A stretch of 64,000 nt of DNA from Dioscorea cayenensis subsp. rotundata (GCF_009730915.1 NC_052480.1:23138419-23202418); one strand, 5' to 3'. Numbered from the stretch's first letter, positions 36,995-51,485 are shown. Numbers and translations are program-made. The notes: generated from the letters alone by a model not told the origin.

Positions 36995-38439
36995 CTGGTG
37001 AAACCATTAAAATTACTTAGTACAATAAACATCTCATCTTCAACAAAATAAATACTCTCAATTTCACGGTTTTCTATGAGTTAAAAGTAACATCAAAACT
37101 AATTTTGATCTTTTATGCTTCTCTTGGGAGATTCAGTAAAATTACAACGTTCTAGAATTTTGTCATTCCTCTCACAGTGACTCAAATTTGCATCTTATAT
37201 AATTACCTTAGAATGTCCTTTCTGGGATAGGGCATGCTGGTCCAAAGTAATCACATTTGAGACGAATTTGAAAGATAACAAGCACATTTAAAGGTTAAAA
37301 GTATGTGCCAAAGAAATATATCTAGCACTGTGAATTATATCCAGAAATCAAAAAGCACAAAAGAATATCTTATGAGCAGTGGCGAACAAGCAACATAAAT
37401 AGGATGCTTAGTGATTGTATTCTTGACTAAACGGTTTTTGTGAAAGAAATGACAATGTTTATGCCTTTTATTCTATCTTCCAGCATGATATTCTTCTGAT
37501 GAAGAAAGGATGATGTCACCTAAATTTGGGTTTGATGAAAAAAACATGGTAATGTTAGGATTTTCGACATAATTATACCATATATTTTTATAGCAGAAAC
37601 TTAATAAACATAAGCAAGACTACTGGTGAGCTAACATCATATTCACCATGTACTTACCATCTACAAGAAAGTAAACTTGCAAGTTATTATTATACAAGAC
37701 TGAATGAGAAGGGGTGAAGAATCTGGCAGAGATAGTTATTCTTATTCCAATAAAACAATTTGTCAATACTGAACTGTACCACAGAAGGCAGTATAGAAGA
37801 CATTACGCACCAGATCAGGCAAAGACCTTGAAAGCATGAGAAAAGAGGATGACTCGTTTAGGAAAAATAGTCTTTCTAAAGTTGTATTAAAATAAAATCT
37901 ACAACTCAATTCCTTATCAAAAACAATGTTTGAAATCAGACAATGATACAAATCCACACAACATATATATCACTGATCATTTTAACATCAGCTTCACTAA
38001 TTCTTTACATCTGTATCAATTATCCATCTTTGGATATAGTAAATCATAGCAGACAAACCACAAAAAAAAAAGACCTTGCAATAATAAAATTCAATCAAAA
38101 CAAAGTTGATCCATAAAGGCATGGTTGTCGACAAAGTTACTACCCTGCATCAGCAAGTTGTGTGAGACACAATTACAATCAACTGGGATGTACATGTATA
38201 TACTGCATCCGTTAAAAGAAATTAACAAGTGAGTCAACTAGTAAGCAAAAAGATTGGCAAGTCTTGAGAATCATGTTGGCGAGTTTTCAGTTACTAAACA
38301 TGTTAATAGCCAAGCGAAAGCAAGCTAATCTTGTATTCCTTCGTGAGAAAATAAAAATACAGTACATTAGCAACAAACATAGAATTAATCAAGGAGCTCT
38401 TTACATTCAATAGACAAAGAATAAGATGCAAGATAAGGG

Positions 38440-38794
38440 CAAAGTTGAAATCGGAGGCATGAATCGAGGTGTACCTCTAGTGATGGGGATTTTGGAGAAG
38501 AGTTTGGCAAAGTCGTTCTTAGCGATGCGGAGCTCGGCGTTCTCTTTGCGAAGGGCTTCAAGCTTGTCGGTGATGGGAAGCTCAAGGGATCAGCAATGGA
38601 AAGCCTCGATCGAGAAGAATCCTGCAAGGGATGTCATCGTCAGCGCAGGCCGTGGCGTCGTCGGAGCCGGCCGTGGCTTCGCCGGCAACGGTGACGCCAA
38701 GGAGGCGCTGAGGGAGAGGATCGCTGGGGTTGGAGCACGAGGTGGCCGGGTTTGATCTTAGGGTTGGGGATGAGGAAGAGGATCGTTTACTCAT
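38440..38794 (-). pseudogene. Captured GC-rich first-exon-like fragment, source unknown
   Basis: A GC-rich island inside the AT-rich CACTA. On the minus strand an ATG at 38794 opens MSKRSSSSSPTLRSNPATSC, then a Ser/Ala/Asp-rich stretch. In another frame a heptad-like segment (DKLEALRKENAELRIAKNDF) leads to a plausible donor (AG/GTACACC). The frame change between the two parts shows it is broken. It resembles the start of a host coiled-coil gene. I do not recognise which. Confidence 0.6.
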
Positions 38795-39339
38795 TTGCTC
38801 ATTTGTCTGCTTTAGTTATCATGCGAGTTTGATCTTTGGGTTGGGTTTGATCTTAAGTATTTTAATTATTTTTATTATTATAATATAATTAACTTTTAGT
38901 CCCTCTTCTTCTAAAAAACTTATCAGAACTACAACTATTTTTTCCCCTAATTTGAATTCTTTCTAAATGTTTTAATAAAATGTTAAGATTGTTAAAAACG
39001 GTTTGAATTCGATTTTAGCTGTACGTAACAAATTAGTTCATAAATTAATCAAAATAAATTGATTGATTTAGTTAAATTGATTAATTTTTATATTTTTACA
39101 AAAATATGTTCTGATTTATTAGTTCAATAAATAAAATATTAATTTAAGTAATATTTAATAAATTTAATTAAAATATTAATTCAATAAAAAAAATATTAAT
39201 TTAAGTAATATTTAATAAATTTGATTAAAATATTAATTCAATAAATAAAATATTAATTTAAATAATATTTAATAAATTTAAATACAATATTAATTCAAAA
39301 AATAAAATATTTATTTAAAAAATAATATTTATTAATTCT

Positions 39340-40085
39340 ATTAGAAACATATTAGAAACGGATATTTTTTTAATATTTAATAAATTTAAATATAATATTA
39401 ATTTTAAATCCGTTTTTAGTCCCTTTCTATTAGAAACAGATCAGAAACGGATATTTTCTAATATTTTCTAATATTTAGATAAAATATTAATATTTAGATC
39501 CGTTTCTAGTCCCTTTCTATTAAAAATGGATTAAAAACGGATATTTTCTAATATTTAATAATATTTAAATAAAATATTAATTTAGAATCTGTTTCTAGTC
39601 CCTTTTTATTAGAAACGGATTAGAAACGGATATTTTCTAATATTTTCTAATATTTAAATAAACTATTAATTTTTAGATCCATTTCTAGTCCTCTTCTATT
39701 AGAAACGGATTAGGAACGGATATTTTCTAATATTAATAATATTTAAATAAAATATTATTTTTTAAGATCCGTTTCTAGTCCCTTTCTATTAGAAACGGAT
39801 TAGAAACGGATATTTTTCTGATATTTAATAATATTTAAATAAAATATTAATTTTTAGATCCGTTTCTAATCCCTTTCTATTAGAAACGGATTAGAAACGG
39901 ATATTTTCTAATATTTAAATGAAATATTAATTTTTAGATCCGTTTCTAGTCCCTTTCGATTAGAAACGGATTAAAAAAAGATATTTTCAAATATTTAATA
40001 ATATTTAAATAAAATATTAATATTTAGATCCGTTTCTAGTCCTTTTCTATTAGAAACGGATTAGGAACGGATATTTTCAAATATT
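39340..40085. repeat. Subterminal tandem repeats of the CACTA element
   Basis: About eight units, period roughly 84-96 bp. Each contains a GATCCGTTTCTAGTCCCTTTC-like half closely followed by its partial inverse TTAGAAACGGATTAGAAACGG and an AT-rich spacer. CACTA elements carry such subterminal motifs as transposase binding sites. Confidence 0.85.
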
Positions 40086-40725
40086 TAAATAAATAATATT
40101 CTAGATTGCCCGTTTGTAAGCCGTTGTTATTTAGATTATATTTAAAACGATTGTTTGTCCGTTGCTAATCGGTTGCAGGTAGAAACGAAATAAATTTCGT
40201 TTGTAATATTCCATTTTTAAATAGTAACTTTCTTGTAGTGAAAGCTGCTATGGTTGAATCCACATCCATCACTGACTCTTCATCAAAAGTTGTAGACACT
40301 GCCAATTTAGGTAAAGCTCTTAAAAATCTTGCACTTATTAGTAATAGTACAAGGATAATTGATTCCGGGGCAACTAATCATATGACTTTTGATTCTCGAC
40401 AAGTTTCACAATTAAAACCATGTTCACAAAAACATGTTTCCACTACAAATGGAACCTCAACCTTAGTTATTGGGAAAGGATCTTCACTGCTCATAGATAA
40501 ATTAAATTTAGACTATGTTTTAGTTGTTCCATCTTTAAATTATAATCTTCTATCTGTGTCTCAAATAACCACTTCCTTATCATGTGTTGTAATTTTTTGG
40601 CCTGATCATTGTGTGTTTAAGGACATCCAAACAAAGCAAACGATTGGTTATGGTATTAGAAGAGGGAACTTGTATTATGTGGAAATGACGCCAACAAACA
40701 CTGAGAAGCCAAATCCAGCTTTACT

Positions 40726-43319
40726 TGTAATGTCCAGGGTTGACACTTTGATCGTGTGGACTTGGACTGCTGATTTTTTTTGTTTAGGAGGTGGAGCCCA
40801 CCACTGGCATTTTCTTTTCCCCATGCCTCTGCCTCAGCTTTCCCGTGACCCTGTTTGGTTTCCCGTGAGTGGCGAGTCTTGTCAAGCAGCGTTGGTGGAG
40901 CTCTTAAAGGGAGAGCAGCCTCTTCTCCTTGCTCTTCTCCTTGCTCTTCTCCTTTTCCTTTGGAGCTTGCTTCTCTTTGGCTGAAGGCAAGAGCTTGGGC
41001 TTGGAGGAGATTCCTTTCACTGGCTAGATTAAAGGTAGGAAGCTGGTTTTGTGTTTTAGTTGGATCTGGTAAGGCTTAATGCCTTGACCTTGGTTGCTTG
41101 TTCATTCTCCTTGGTTTGAGAACTTTGATCTCTGTGTGATGTAGCATGCTACCTTTCTCATGCTTTGATTATGATGATCTTGAACCTATGTTTGTATATG
41201 TATTCAGTTGGATAACATTAGCCTCATGTGTTTGTTTTCTGAAGATTCATATATTTGCATATTCATATATATATACCCAAAGGCCAAAGCATGCATGCAT
41301 GATTTAAATTGAGTAGATTTTTATATATGTTCATGCATATTCATATGGCTTTAATTTGAGATACAAGCTGTCATTAGAGCTTAAACCTTTTCTTTAATAT
41401 TTGGTTTAATCATTATGTTAATACCTTGCCCCTATGTGTTTATATTAATGCTTGTAGAATTAAACCTGTAAGTTGCCTCTCAACCTTAATGGTTAGATAT
41501 ATATGTATATATATATATATATGGGTATTTATTTTTAAATACATATATTCATATGTTGCAAGCATGCATGGCAACCTGTAAACATGTTTATTTATTTATT
41601 TATTTTGTTAGTTTAGTTCACTTGTATTCATTTGTATATAAGTTCCATTATGCATATGAATATCCATATACATGTATGTAGTCATGCAAAGCATGCTAAA
41701 TGGTTGGTTATAATCATATCCTTAGTTAATCTCTAACTATATTTATTGCTAGTAAGCATGAGATCTGGATTTATATCGCATACATCCTTGTAGACTTGGG
41801 ATCTTGCAAGCATACTTTCATGAGCTAATTTATTTAGATTTTATAGATGTATTTATGCAACATGCACTTGATGATATCATTAATTAGACTTGAAGCTTGG
41901 TTTAGTCTTCAGTTATTGAATTCTATTAATCATTTGATGCTTAGTGGAAGGTTGGCTGAGACTTCATTAATTAGAGTTGACTTTTTAAATGCTTGTGTTA
42001 TTTAAGGATATAGTTCTGTTTATGCCTATTCTATTGGTAGCAATTAAATGTTAAAAACATGGCATTCTCTTATCCTGCATGATAGTTATTTATATAAGTG
42101 TTGTGTTAAATTGTGATTGAAATGTCCAGATGATTATTTGGCCTAGATGCTCTGAGTTTTATTATCATGTTGTATTTGTTTAGTGAATCCTCATTGTTTA
42201 AACTGGGTGTCTAGATGCTTAATCTTTTATTTTAGTTGGTGATTTCAACTCAAGGTTGGGGTTTGATTTATTGTTAGTTTTTCCTCTGGGGCTTAGCTGT
42301 AGATTGGGCCCTGCCCAAGAATTTATTTCTGAGTGTAGTTTATTTTTTTTTGGGTTAGATTACTGTAGCGAGCTTTAGTTCGCAAGACTTGGTGAACCCG
42401 ACTCTGTTGCTTGGAGCCAGGTAGGCTCTCGCACCCGAATTTTTTTCATATTTCTGATAATTATTATGTATTTAAGTTATTTCATTATTTTTTTTGGTAA
42501 TTTTAGTAATTATTTATTTACTTACTTGTCATTTATTTATTTATTTATTTAAATCCAGTATTTCCTCTGTCTGTAATTCGTATTTCCGCGTTTTTGGTAC
42601 ATCTCCATTTCCTGGCTCGCCCAGCTAGGAGGAGTAAGTCCTAGCCATGTGCACATGTTTCTGTAGTAGCGCTACCTCTCGACTGCGGTCGAAGATCCGG
42701 CTTCGGTTGTTGATATTCTGTTCTGTTCTGTTCTGTTCCGACTTCACAGTCGATGATCCAGCCTCACGTTGTTGATTTCTGTTATTAGCCAGGGTGATGT
42801 ACATGACTGAATCTGCGTGTTTTCCATATTTTTGGATTATTTCTGTATTCTGTGTGTTTTTTGTATTCTGTATGAAGTATGATATAGTATTCTGCAATAT
42901 CTGCTTTATCTGTTGTTTCTGCGACCCTACTGGGCCCTTGTGGCTCATACACTCTGTGAACTCTGTTCTCGCAGGAGAAGATCAAGTCTAGGATCGGGGG
43001 GTGTCTGGGAGTGTATTTTCCGCTGTTATCAGTATCTCTGTAGTACACTTTTCTGTGAGTGTAAGGCTTGTATTCTGACCGTATTTATGTTTTGTAAACT
43101 GTTGGGTTCGTCTTTGTGTTCTGTAGGGCTGCTAAAGCCCGTACTTGTAATATTTCAGTTTCTAGTATCCTATTTGTGCTTCTGTATTACTGTTTATATT
43201 CTGCTTGTTAGGGTTGACTCTAACCAAGTCAAATCTGAGGCCTGGCACCCAGTGGGACCCAGTCCCAGTGGATGCGGCCGATCTGTCTGCAGGACCGGCT
43301 GTGGGGCTAGGGCGTGACA
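40726..43319 (+). mobile_element. Solo long LTR (Gypsy-type likely) inside the Copia
   Basis: A 2,594-bp insertion begins TGTAATGTCC, ends GGGCGTGACA and is flanked by TTACT (40721-40725 and 43320-43324). It splits the Copia between protease and integrase. No coding domain is present, so it reads as a solo LTR left by recombination. Its 3' part matches, in reverse, the element at 48094-51057 (shared TAGGACTTACTCCTCC region and LTR end). Confidence 0.82.
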
Positions 43320-46300
43320 TTACTTGCAAACAGTTCCATGGAAAAAAAGAAATTTGAAATTTGGTTATGGTATAGACGCCTGGGACATGTTTCATTTGGT
43401 TACTTAAAAAGGTTGTTTCCTAGTTTGTTTCTGGAAATTGATATTTGGAACTTTAAGTGTGATGTTTGTGAACTTTCAAAAAGTCATCGGACTACTTTCC
43501 CACTGTCCTTGAATAAAAATCTAGTTCCTTTCATGATAGTACATTATGATGTTTGGGGACCATCTATAGTTCCCACTATTAGAGGAGCACACTGGTTTGT
43601 TACATTTATTGATAATTGTAGTAGAATGACATGGATTTGTTTAATGAAGTCAAAAGATGAAGTAAACCCTTTATTTCAAAAATTTCACAAGATGGTGATG
43701 TGACAATTTCACACACAAATTCAAGTTCTACACACCCGATAATGGAGGTGAGTACATGAGCACAAAAATTCAACATTTTCTAGAATCACAAGGAATTGTC
43801 CATCAAACCACATGTGTTGGCACACCCCAACAAAATGTAGTTGTTGAGCGGAAAAATAGACATTTGCTTATTGGGGAGAAGCGCTTACATCCGCAGCATA
43901 TGTAATTAATCGAACACCTTCTAGCTCTCTTGAATTCAAAAACCCTTTCCAGGTTTTAAATAAAACAATCAAGTCACCGAATGTGCCCAATTTACCCCCA
44001 CATGTATTTGGTTGTGTAGCCTTTGTCCATCTGCAATGACAAGACAAATTATCTCCTCAGGCATTACGTTGTGTATTTGTAGGGTATGCCTTAAATAAAA
44101 AGGGTACCGATGTTATCATCCTCCAAGCAAGAAGTTATACATCACCATGGATGTTGTCTTCCATGAAGACATCATGTATTATCCATCAAAGTCTGAATTT
44201 CAGGGGGAGTACAATGAAGAGGAAATTCACACTCTTACATATTCTCCACTCCAAGGAGATCAATTCTCTATTGAGGTCACCAACCTTCAAGATACTGAAA
44301 CATGTGAAGATGCCTCTGAGAAACAAAACATTCAAGAAATTGACACAAATACATCAACAATAGAGCATGAGACTCTTGAAGAAACACATGAAGAAATACC
44401 TAATCAATCGTTTGCAGAGGATGTGCCTATCATAAATCCAAGTCCAATTAAAAGAATACTTCCCCAACGACAAACTAGAGGTATCCCTAAACCGACATAT
44501 GAACCTAGCCTCTCTAGTAGAGTTAGATATCCTATGAGTCATTTTGTTTCTAACCATCGCTTGTCAGAATCAAATCAGTCATTTGTAAATCAATTATCTA
44601 TTGTATCTATTCCTAACAATGTACAGAAAGCTCTAAATAATTCAAAGTGGAAGGCTGCTATGAATGAAGAAATGAGATCTAGTCAAAAAAAAATCAAACA
44701 TGGGAAATAGTTGATCTTCCATCAGGAAAGAAGCCAGTGGGTTGTCGGTGGATCAATACTGTAAAGTACAAGGTAGATGGCTCCATTGAAAGATACAAAG
44801 CAAGACTCGTAGCTAAAGGTTTCACCTAAACCTCTGGGATAGATTATACAGATACATTCGCACCGGTATCAAAAATCAATATTGTTCGTATTTTGCTATC
44901 TTTAGCAGCAAACTTGGATTGGCCAGTGCAACAGTTTGATGTAAAAAATGCATTTCTCCATGGAGACCTAATTGAAGAAATTTACATGGATCTACCTCCA
45001 GGATGTAGTGGACCAGAACGACTCAATCAAAAGGTATGCAAATTGAAAAAAATCATTGTATGGGTTGAAACAATCTCCAAGAGCATGGTTTGGAAGATTT
45101 ACTATGGCTATGAAGTTTTTTGGCTACAACCAAAGCAATTCAGATAATACCTTATTCATTAATAGAAGACAAGATAAAGTTACTGCTCTTATTATGTATG
45201 TGGATGACATGATAGTTACAGGCAATGATGAGGGAGAAAGGGAAGTCCTTCAGAAGTATTTGTCAACAGAGTTTGAGATGAAGGATTTGGGGCCTTTAAA
45301 ATATTTTCTTGGACTTGAGGTTTCTCGGTCCAAAGAAGGTATCTTCTTATCCCAAAGGAAATATACCTTAGATTTATTGCAAGAAACTGGAATGGTAACT
45401 TGCCACTAGAAGAAGGATGGAACCGTTGTATTAGCACAAGCCAAGTTTCAGTAGATAAAGGAAAATATCAAAGGCTCATTGGAAGATTGATGTACCTATC
45501 TCACACTAGACAAGATCTTGTTTATGCATTGAGTCTTGTAAGTCAATTCATGCATAATCCTGGAGAACAACATATGAAAGTTGTTATGCGAATCTTAAGA
45601 TATCTGAAGTCGAGCCCTGGCAAAGGAATTTTATTCTCAAAAAATAAAAATGCAATAATATAGCAGTTTATACTGATGCTGATTGGGCTGGATCAATTAA
45701 TGATAGATGCTCTACTTCAGGCTATTTTACCTTTGTGGGAGAAAATCTTATCACATGGACAAGCAAGAAGCAACATGTTGTCGTCCGTTCAAGTGTTGAA
45801 GCAGAATATCGAGGCATGGCTCTTGGATGTGAAGGATTATGGGCAAGCTTTATATTAAGAGATTTGGGCTATCCACCACAACAACCAATAAAATTGTATT
45901 GTGATAACAAAGCTGCACGAGATTGTGGGATCGAAAATACGCGTCTGGCATCATGAAGAAGACACCAGATGATACATCGAAGCACAAATATCATATTTGT
46001 TTTGTGTGGGTTCTTTCATTCCTAATAGGGGCAAGCCTCTATTATTAATTACCCCAGATAGTATCTTGGGAACCTCCGATTAAGGGCAAAAATACAAGTA
46101 AAAGCGAAAAGATTTGCGAATTTATTATATAAACCTATTTATTACATCACTTATATATATATATATATATATTTATTTATATTTTTTATCACTGCCGCCG
46201 CCTGTGCCTTATCACTGCATTGCCTGCCTGATAGCCATCTTAAAATAAATATATCACATAACAATTTTTGTTGCCGTCTTGACATGAATAAGTCACCATT

Positions 46301-48093
46301 GCATGTGTCTTATCATCGCGTTGCAATATATATCTCATTGCTGCCTTGATATATATATATATATATATATATCATTTTTATCTTCCATATATTTTCTAAA
46401 ATATTTGCCATTCCCTTGAATTGAACTTTCTTGTTATTTCTTCGGATCGAGTAATTTTGTCGTCGCTCTAAAATGAATGTCAGATGTTGGTATGAGGCAA
46501 CGCCCTAATACCAAAAAGGATAACAGCATGTCATCGATATTTGATATATGTCCAAAGCCTCTTTTTTTTATATTGTTGCACATCCCATAATCTTCTTCGT
46601 AGTTCGTATCATTGTAGTCACCATCTTTTTCTTGTTTTATCAGCATCACCACCACTCTTTTCATTAAGCATTTCGAACTAATCATTGGAATCCTTACTCA
46701 GGTTTAGAAACATTTCATATATATGTATATATTAAATATTGCCTCAAGGACAATGAAGCCAAACTCACCACCGTTGTTAACCATTCAATTAAGCCTCTTG
46801 CTTGAACTCATGAGATGTTCTGATCATGTACGGTTTTTTTTTTATACAAAACAACCATGCATGCTATTGCATATTACCCATTCTTTTGAATTTTTTTTTA
46901 TTGTTAATGCATATATGCTTCTCATTTCCTTTTCTTTTTTTCTTTTTTTTTAAATGATGGTTCTATGCATATTTCTCATTTTTTTTATATTTTTTTTTTG
47001 TTTTTATTATTTTTATGTATGTTATTCGTTCCAGGTGCATTTTTCATTATTTTTTTACTTTATATATATATATATATATATTTTGCAAGTGTCTCTCTCA
47101 TGGTGGGCCATTCACCATTGAATTTATGACAAACAAATTAATGATCCCCCACTTATTGAGTTTTGCAGGTTCTACTTAAAAAGAGTAGCCATTACGTACT
47201 TCCCATGCAATATTTATATTTTATTTATTATACTTTTTTTTTTTCATCGTGAATTTGCATTCATGCCCTTTTTTAGAACCATCACCAACTTCTTTATCAA
47301 GCAAGAAAACTCACCAAAAAAAAAAACATCATATCACACTCCTGACAATATTCGCAACAATAGATGAGGGGGAAATTATAGTATTCTGTAGAGTATGAAA
47401 GTTGCAAACTTAGGATCCCGCATGTATGGTATCATGCAAGATAGAGAAAAAGGTGAAGTTCTTTTGGAGACGAAGCACGCATCAGAGAACGCCTATGCAT
47501 ATGTCTAATCGAACTCCGATTAAAACTTCTTGTAGAAATTTACTTTGTTACCTCCATTGCTTCCTCTCGAGCATTCTATTGATGACAACGTAAGCAGCGC
47601 CATTTCCGAGGATTGGATCCTCACATGAATCTTCAGAGAATTTGCAAGTGATGATACGACCTCTGCGGCCACTAATCCCGGATGATATCCGACCCTGTAT
47701 GTCTCCTCCAAACAGGGAGTTCGAACATCTCTTACATGCATCACATGGGGTAACGAAGGCATACTTCTCCGCTCATTTCTTTTGCAGTCTAGCCTTCAAG
47801 TATTGGGCATCCATCGCCAGGAAACACTTTGGTAATCATCGTTCTAGACCTACACCCATTCGAGCTCGAGAGAATATCTCATTTTACTGAACGATGCAGT
47901 CCCGCATGTAAACAACGAGAGAGAAGGAGAGAATAACGATAAGCTTTGATCGACGATCCGACATGGTTTTCTTCTCAAAGTTCTCATGCCCGAGTCGCCC
48001 ATATTAATATAACACAGTGCATCAAGAATATGGTGGCAAATGCCCGTAGTTCCAATCAAACAGCTCATGTGGTCTACTTATCGACTATACTAT

Positions 48094-51057
48094 TATCACG
48101 CCCACCCTCAAAGCCGGGCTCCTCGACAGATCGGTCACGATCCAATCTGGGCCGGGCCCTCACGGGTGCAAGGCCTCAGATTTGACCTGGTCAGAGTCAA
48201 CCCTAACAAGAAGAACAGGAAATAATATAAAATGGTACAGAAATACAACACAGACTAACAGATATGAGAATCCAAGGTATAAATACAGGTTATAAAAAAA
48301 TTTACAAGAAAACGATAACCCTAATGGATCCATCCTAGCACTGGCTGATCAACAAGGTCTTAAGCACAACCTAAGAGTCGAGGCACCGAAAAGATAGAAG
48401 AAGAGAGGTCGAGTAACCTCGGTTACTCGATGAGTGGGAGCAAAAACATGAGAAAACTCAAAATACCAAAGTAGATACTGAAATTGGTTATCGAAAACAA
48501 TCCCAAACATAATACTTTCCATACGTAATGGCAAATTAGCGTAATAATAGCTGAACGGAAATACGGAGAATGCTCGTAATCACGTAGATACTCGTAAATG
48601 CCGAAAAATACGCAAAATGTATATGTACATCTCCCCGACTAATAACGAAATCAACAACACGAGGTCGGATCTTCGATCGTGAAGCTCGAATGAGCGTAAT
48701 GCAGTAATATCAACACCGTAGTCGGGATCTTCGATCAGCAATGGGGTAGCGCTACTACAAAAAACATGTGCACATGGCTAGGACTTACTCCTCCTAGTTG
48801 GGCGAGCCAGAAATGGAGATGTACTAAAACCGCAGAGATACAAAACACAGACAAAGGAAATACCGAATAATTAATGCAAAAACAAAATAAACAAATAAAT
48901 AATTATACACCAAAAACACAGAGTTCGAGTTCAGAAATTGCAAATTCAGAAGTTCAAATAAACGCAGAAATACTAATAAATTCCAAGTTTTCAATCCGGG
49001 GCAAATAACTAAATAAAGAGAGTAGGTTATATAAAAGTAAGCAAAATGATATAATAAATCAGCCACACAAAAACATCATAGTCAAAAATACGTAGTATTC
49101 ATGAATTTCCCGTGACACTCACACGTAATGTAAAATACGTAACTTCGTAATCCCACATTAGGGAAAAATAACTCAAGAAACAAAAAAATTATGCACAAAA
49201 ATTTACCAAATGAATAAATCATCAAATAAAAACCAATCACCCCTGGAATTACACTCTTAAGGTCTCGCCATAATATCACTTCTAACCTGCTCCATTTCAC
49301 AACACATAACTCCAAGATCATACTAACAATTGCAAAGATATTTTGCCGAATGAAACTCGGGACCATACTGAACATTTTCCTTGTCAAATGCTTCCCAAAG
49401 TTTTGTCCCCAGAAGTGAGAAAAAATCAAGCTAAACCTTAAGATTCCCTCGTAGTACATCATCTTGCACAAGTCTTTAATAAATCAAAACTTCTAATCTA
49501 TAAATCCAATCCGCACCCTTTGGTTTTCCCCATCATTTCGATTTTTATCAATAATGTATCTTATCATAATTGTTCATCTAAAGCAAGTTATCATTTCAAA
49601 GGCATAAACCTAGTTTTCCCTTCCAATATTAAAACAACCCTTGAACATCAACCAACATAAGCTATATAAAAGCAATTACCCCAATTTTGAATTAACATTA
49701 GGTCAAGGTCACCTCTAATATCCAAGATGCAATAACACCCAAGCAACTCACCAACTTTTTCAATTCTTTACCGCCATAATTGTCATGTCATCTCACCCTA
49801 AAAATGTCATCAATCCTAGCTTCATACCACCCCATTCCTCTAGATTAAAAAGCAACTCACATTATTATTTTCATTCTTGAACATTCATGCTTTTAGTTCT
49901 CATCACATAAGTTTTTTTATCAAAATCTTACATTCTATTATGAGCATACATCTCCCCCTTTCTCTAACTCCTTCAGTATCATCCCGACATATCATCAAAG
50001 CATTTCCAATCTCTTCCATTCCCAAGCAAAATAATTACATAAACATAACTCCCTCACATAAACAAATTTCCCTTGCCAACATACATATACTTATAATCTA
50101 TAATGTAAAAATGTCCATCTTCTCATAATTCTTACATTCTAGTATTTTTAACACAAACCATGATATGTATAAAAAAACACATTCCTTACCTCTTGATTCC
50201 TAACCAAATTCCACAAGATATACATATTATCACCCACACATGAGATCAATCAAATGCATTTAAGAATTTCAACTCATCTTTAGTAACAAACAAGGGATCC
50301 ACATTTATTATTCCTTCATATGAAGGAGTGCTCATACAAACTAACAACTAAGTCCATCAATACCATTGAAGCCATTACAAAATTAAATCACACAATTCTC
50401 ACAATTATGTCCCCAAATATTTGTATTCAACACTAGGAGGCAATTAGTCAAACACCTTATGTGCATCACCCAAATTCCATTCCATGGACTCTAGCATAAC
50501 TCAAAATATGATTTCTTTACACACTAATCTACACTTGCGTAATTCACCATAAATATAACTCCCAAGGCCTTACATTGTCATGGACCCAATTAACAACAAG
50601 TATGATATTGTAGCAAACAAATGCCAAGTTTCCAATCAACATCATGCCAAAACAACACCCAAACATGTAAATAATTTACAAGAACCAAAATAAATCAAGA
50701 ATGATTCGGTTAGCCCACTCACCTTGCCATCTTCTCTTCTCATCCTCTCTACTTCCATTAATCTAGGGAAAATAAGAGAGAAAACAAAAAGAACACAAAC
50801 CCTAAGTTTATACTAAGGTTATCAACAAGAACACAAAATGAAACTTAATGGAAACAAGAATTACTTACCTATCTTTAACCATTAAAAGCAAGAAGAGGAG
50901 AAGGACATGGCTAGGGTTTCCAACAAGCATGAATGGGAAATGGAAGAGAGGGGCTGAAATTTTTAGAAGGGAAGAAAAGTATTTTCGGGCTGCTACAGTA
51001 ACCGTGCTACAGTGTTGGCTTTATAAAGTTGCTACAGTAACCGGCTGGGTTATAACA
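48094..51057 (-). mobile_element. Solo long LTR, reverse orientation, nested
   Basis: On the minus strand it begins TGTTATAACCCAGCCGG and ends GGGTGGGCGTGATA, with ACTAT on both sides (48089-48093 and 51058-51062). It shares the GGTTGACTCT...GTCAAATCTGAGGCC end and the ACATGTGCACATGG region with the LTR at 40726-43319, but it is clearly diverged from it. No coding region seen. The right boundary is chosen by the duplication and is less secure than the left. Confidence 0.65.
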
Positions 51058-51485
51058 ACTATAGCACGAGTAATCCGATCCAGACTGGTTCCGGCCTCAT
51101 CGAGCAGACGCCATGGCGAATTCAAGCTTTGAATTCGAGGGCTTTTTGATAGCGAAAAGTAGAGAGAGAGAGTGAGAGAAAGAGAGAGGAGTGAGAATAC
51201 ATGCATCTACATGCATGCATGTTTTTATATTCTTCTTATCATCATTTTTTTTATTCTTTTTCAAATCTTCTCTACTTTGTTTTTTGGCCGCCACCCCCCT
51301 TGTCCATCGTCTTCTTCTCTGAGGCTTTTAGTTTTTTTTCCTCTATGTCCTCTCCTTCTTTTTTCAGTTGGTGGAGATTATGGTGACGGCGATAATGGCC
51401 GGCAGTGATGGCAACAGCAGCGATGAGCAACACCGATGAGCAGCAGCAATAGTGATGAACGGCAACAGCGGGCAATAGTAACATG

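Larger units (their letters stand above)
34433..40240. mobile_element. Non-autonomous CACTA (EnSpm-type) DNA transposon with captured gene pieces
   Basis: Begins CACTACAAGAAAATTACT and ends with the reverse complement form AGTAACTTTCTTGTAGTG. The terminal repeats match over roughly 30 bases, and AAA duplications flank it (34430-34432 and 40241-40243). It sits inside the Copia gag-protease region. I find no transposase. Inside are a SINE (34645-34830), a duplicated block (about 35135-35262 and 35290-35420), host-gene fragments on the minus strand (RTEL1-like 36884-36994, GC-rich exon-like 38440-38794), and eight subterminal tandem repeats at 39340-40085. This is a Pack-type CACTA that presumably moved with enzymes from elsewhere. 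Confidence 0.9.

Noticed and set aside
38426-38755. Plus-strand frame in the GC-rich part of the CACTA
   Set aside because: The minus strand has the ATG, splice-like donor and heptad pattern. The plus frame is its shadow.
39340-40085. CRISPR-like regularly spaced array
   Set aside because: This is plant nuclear DNA. The repeats are subterminal CACTA motifs with degenerate AT spacers, not unique spacers.
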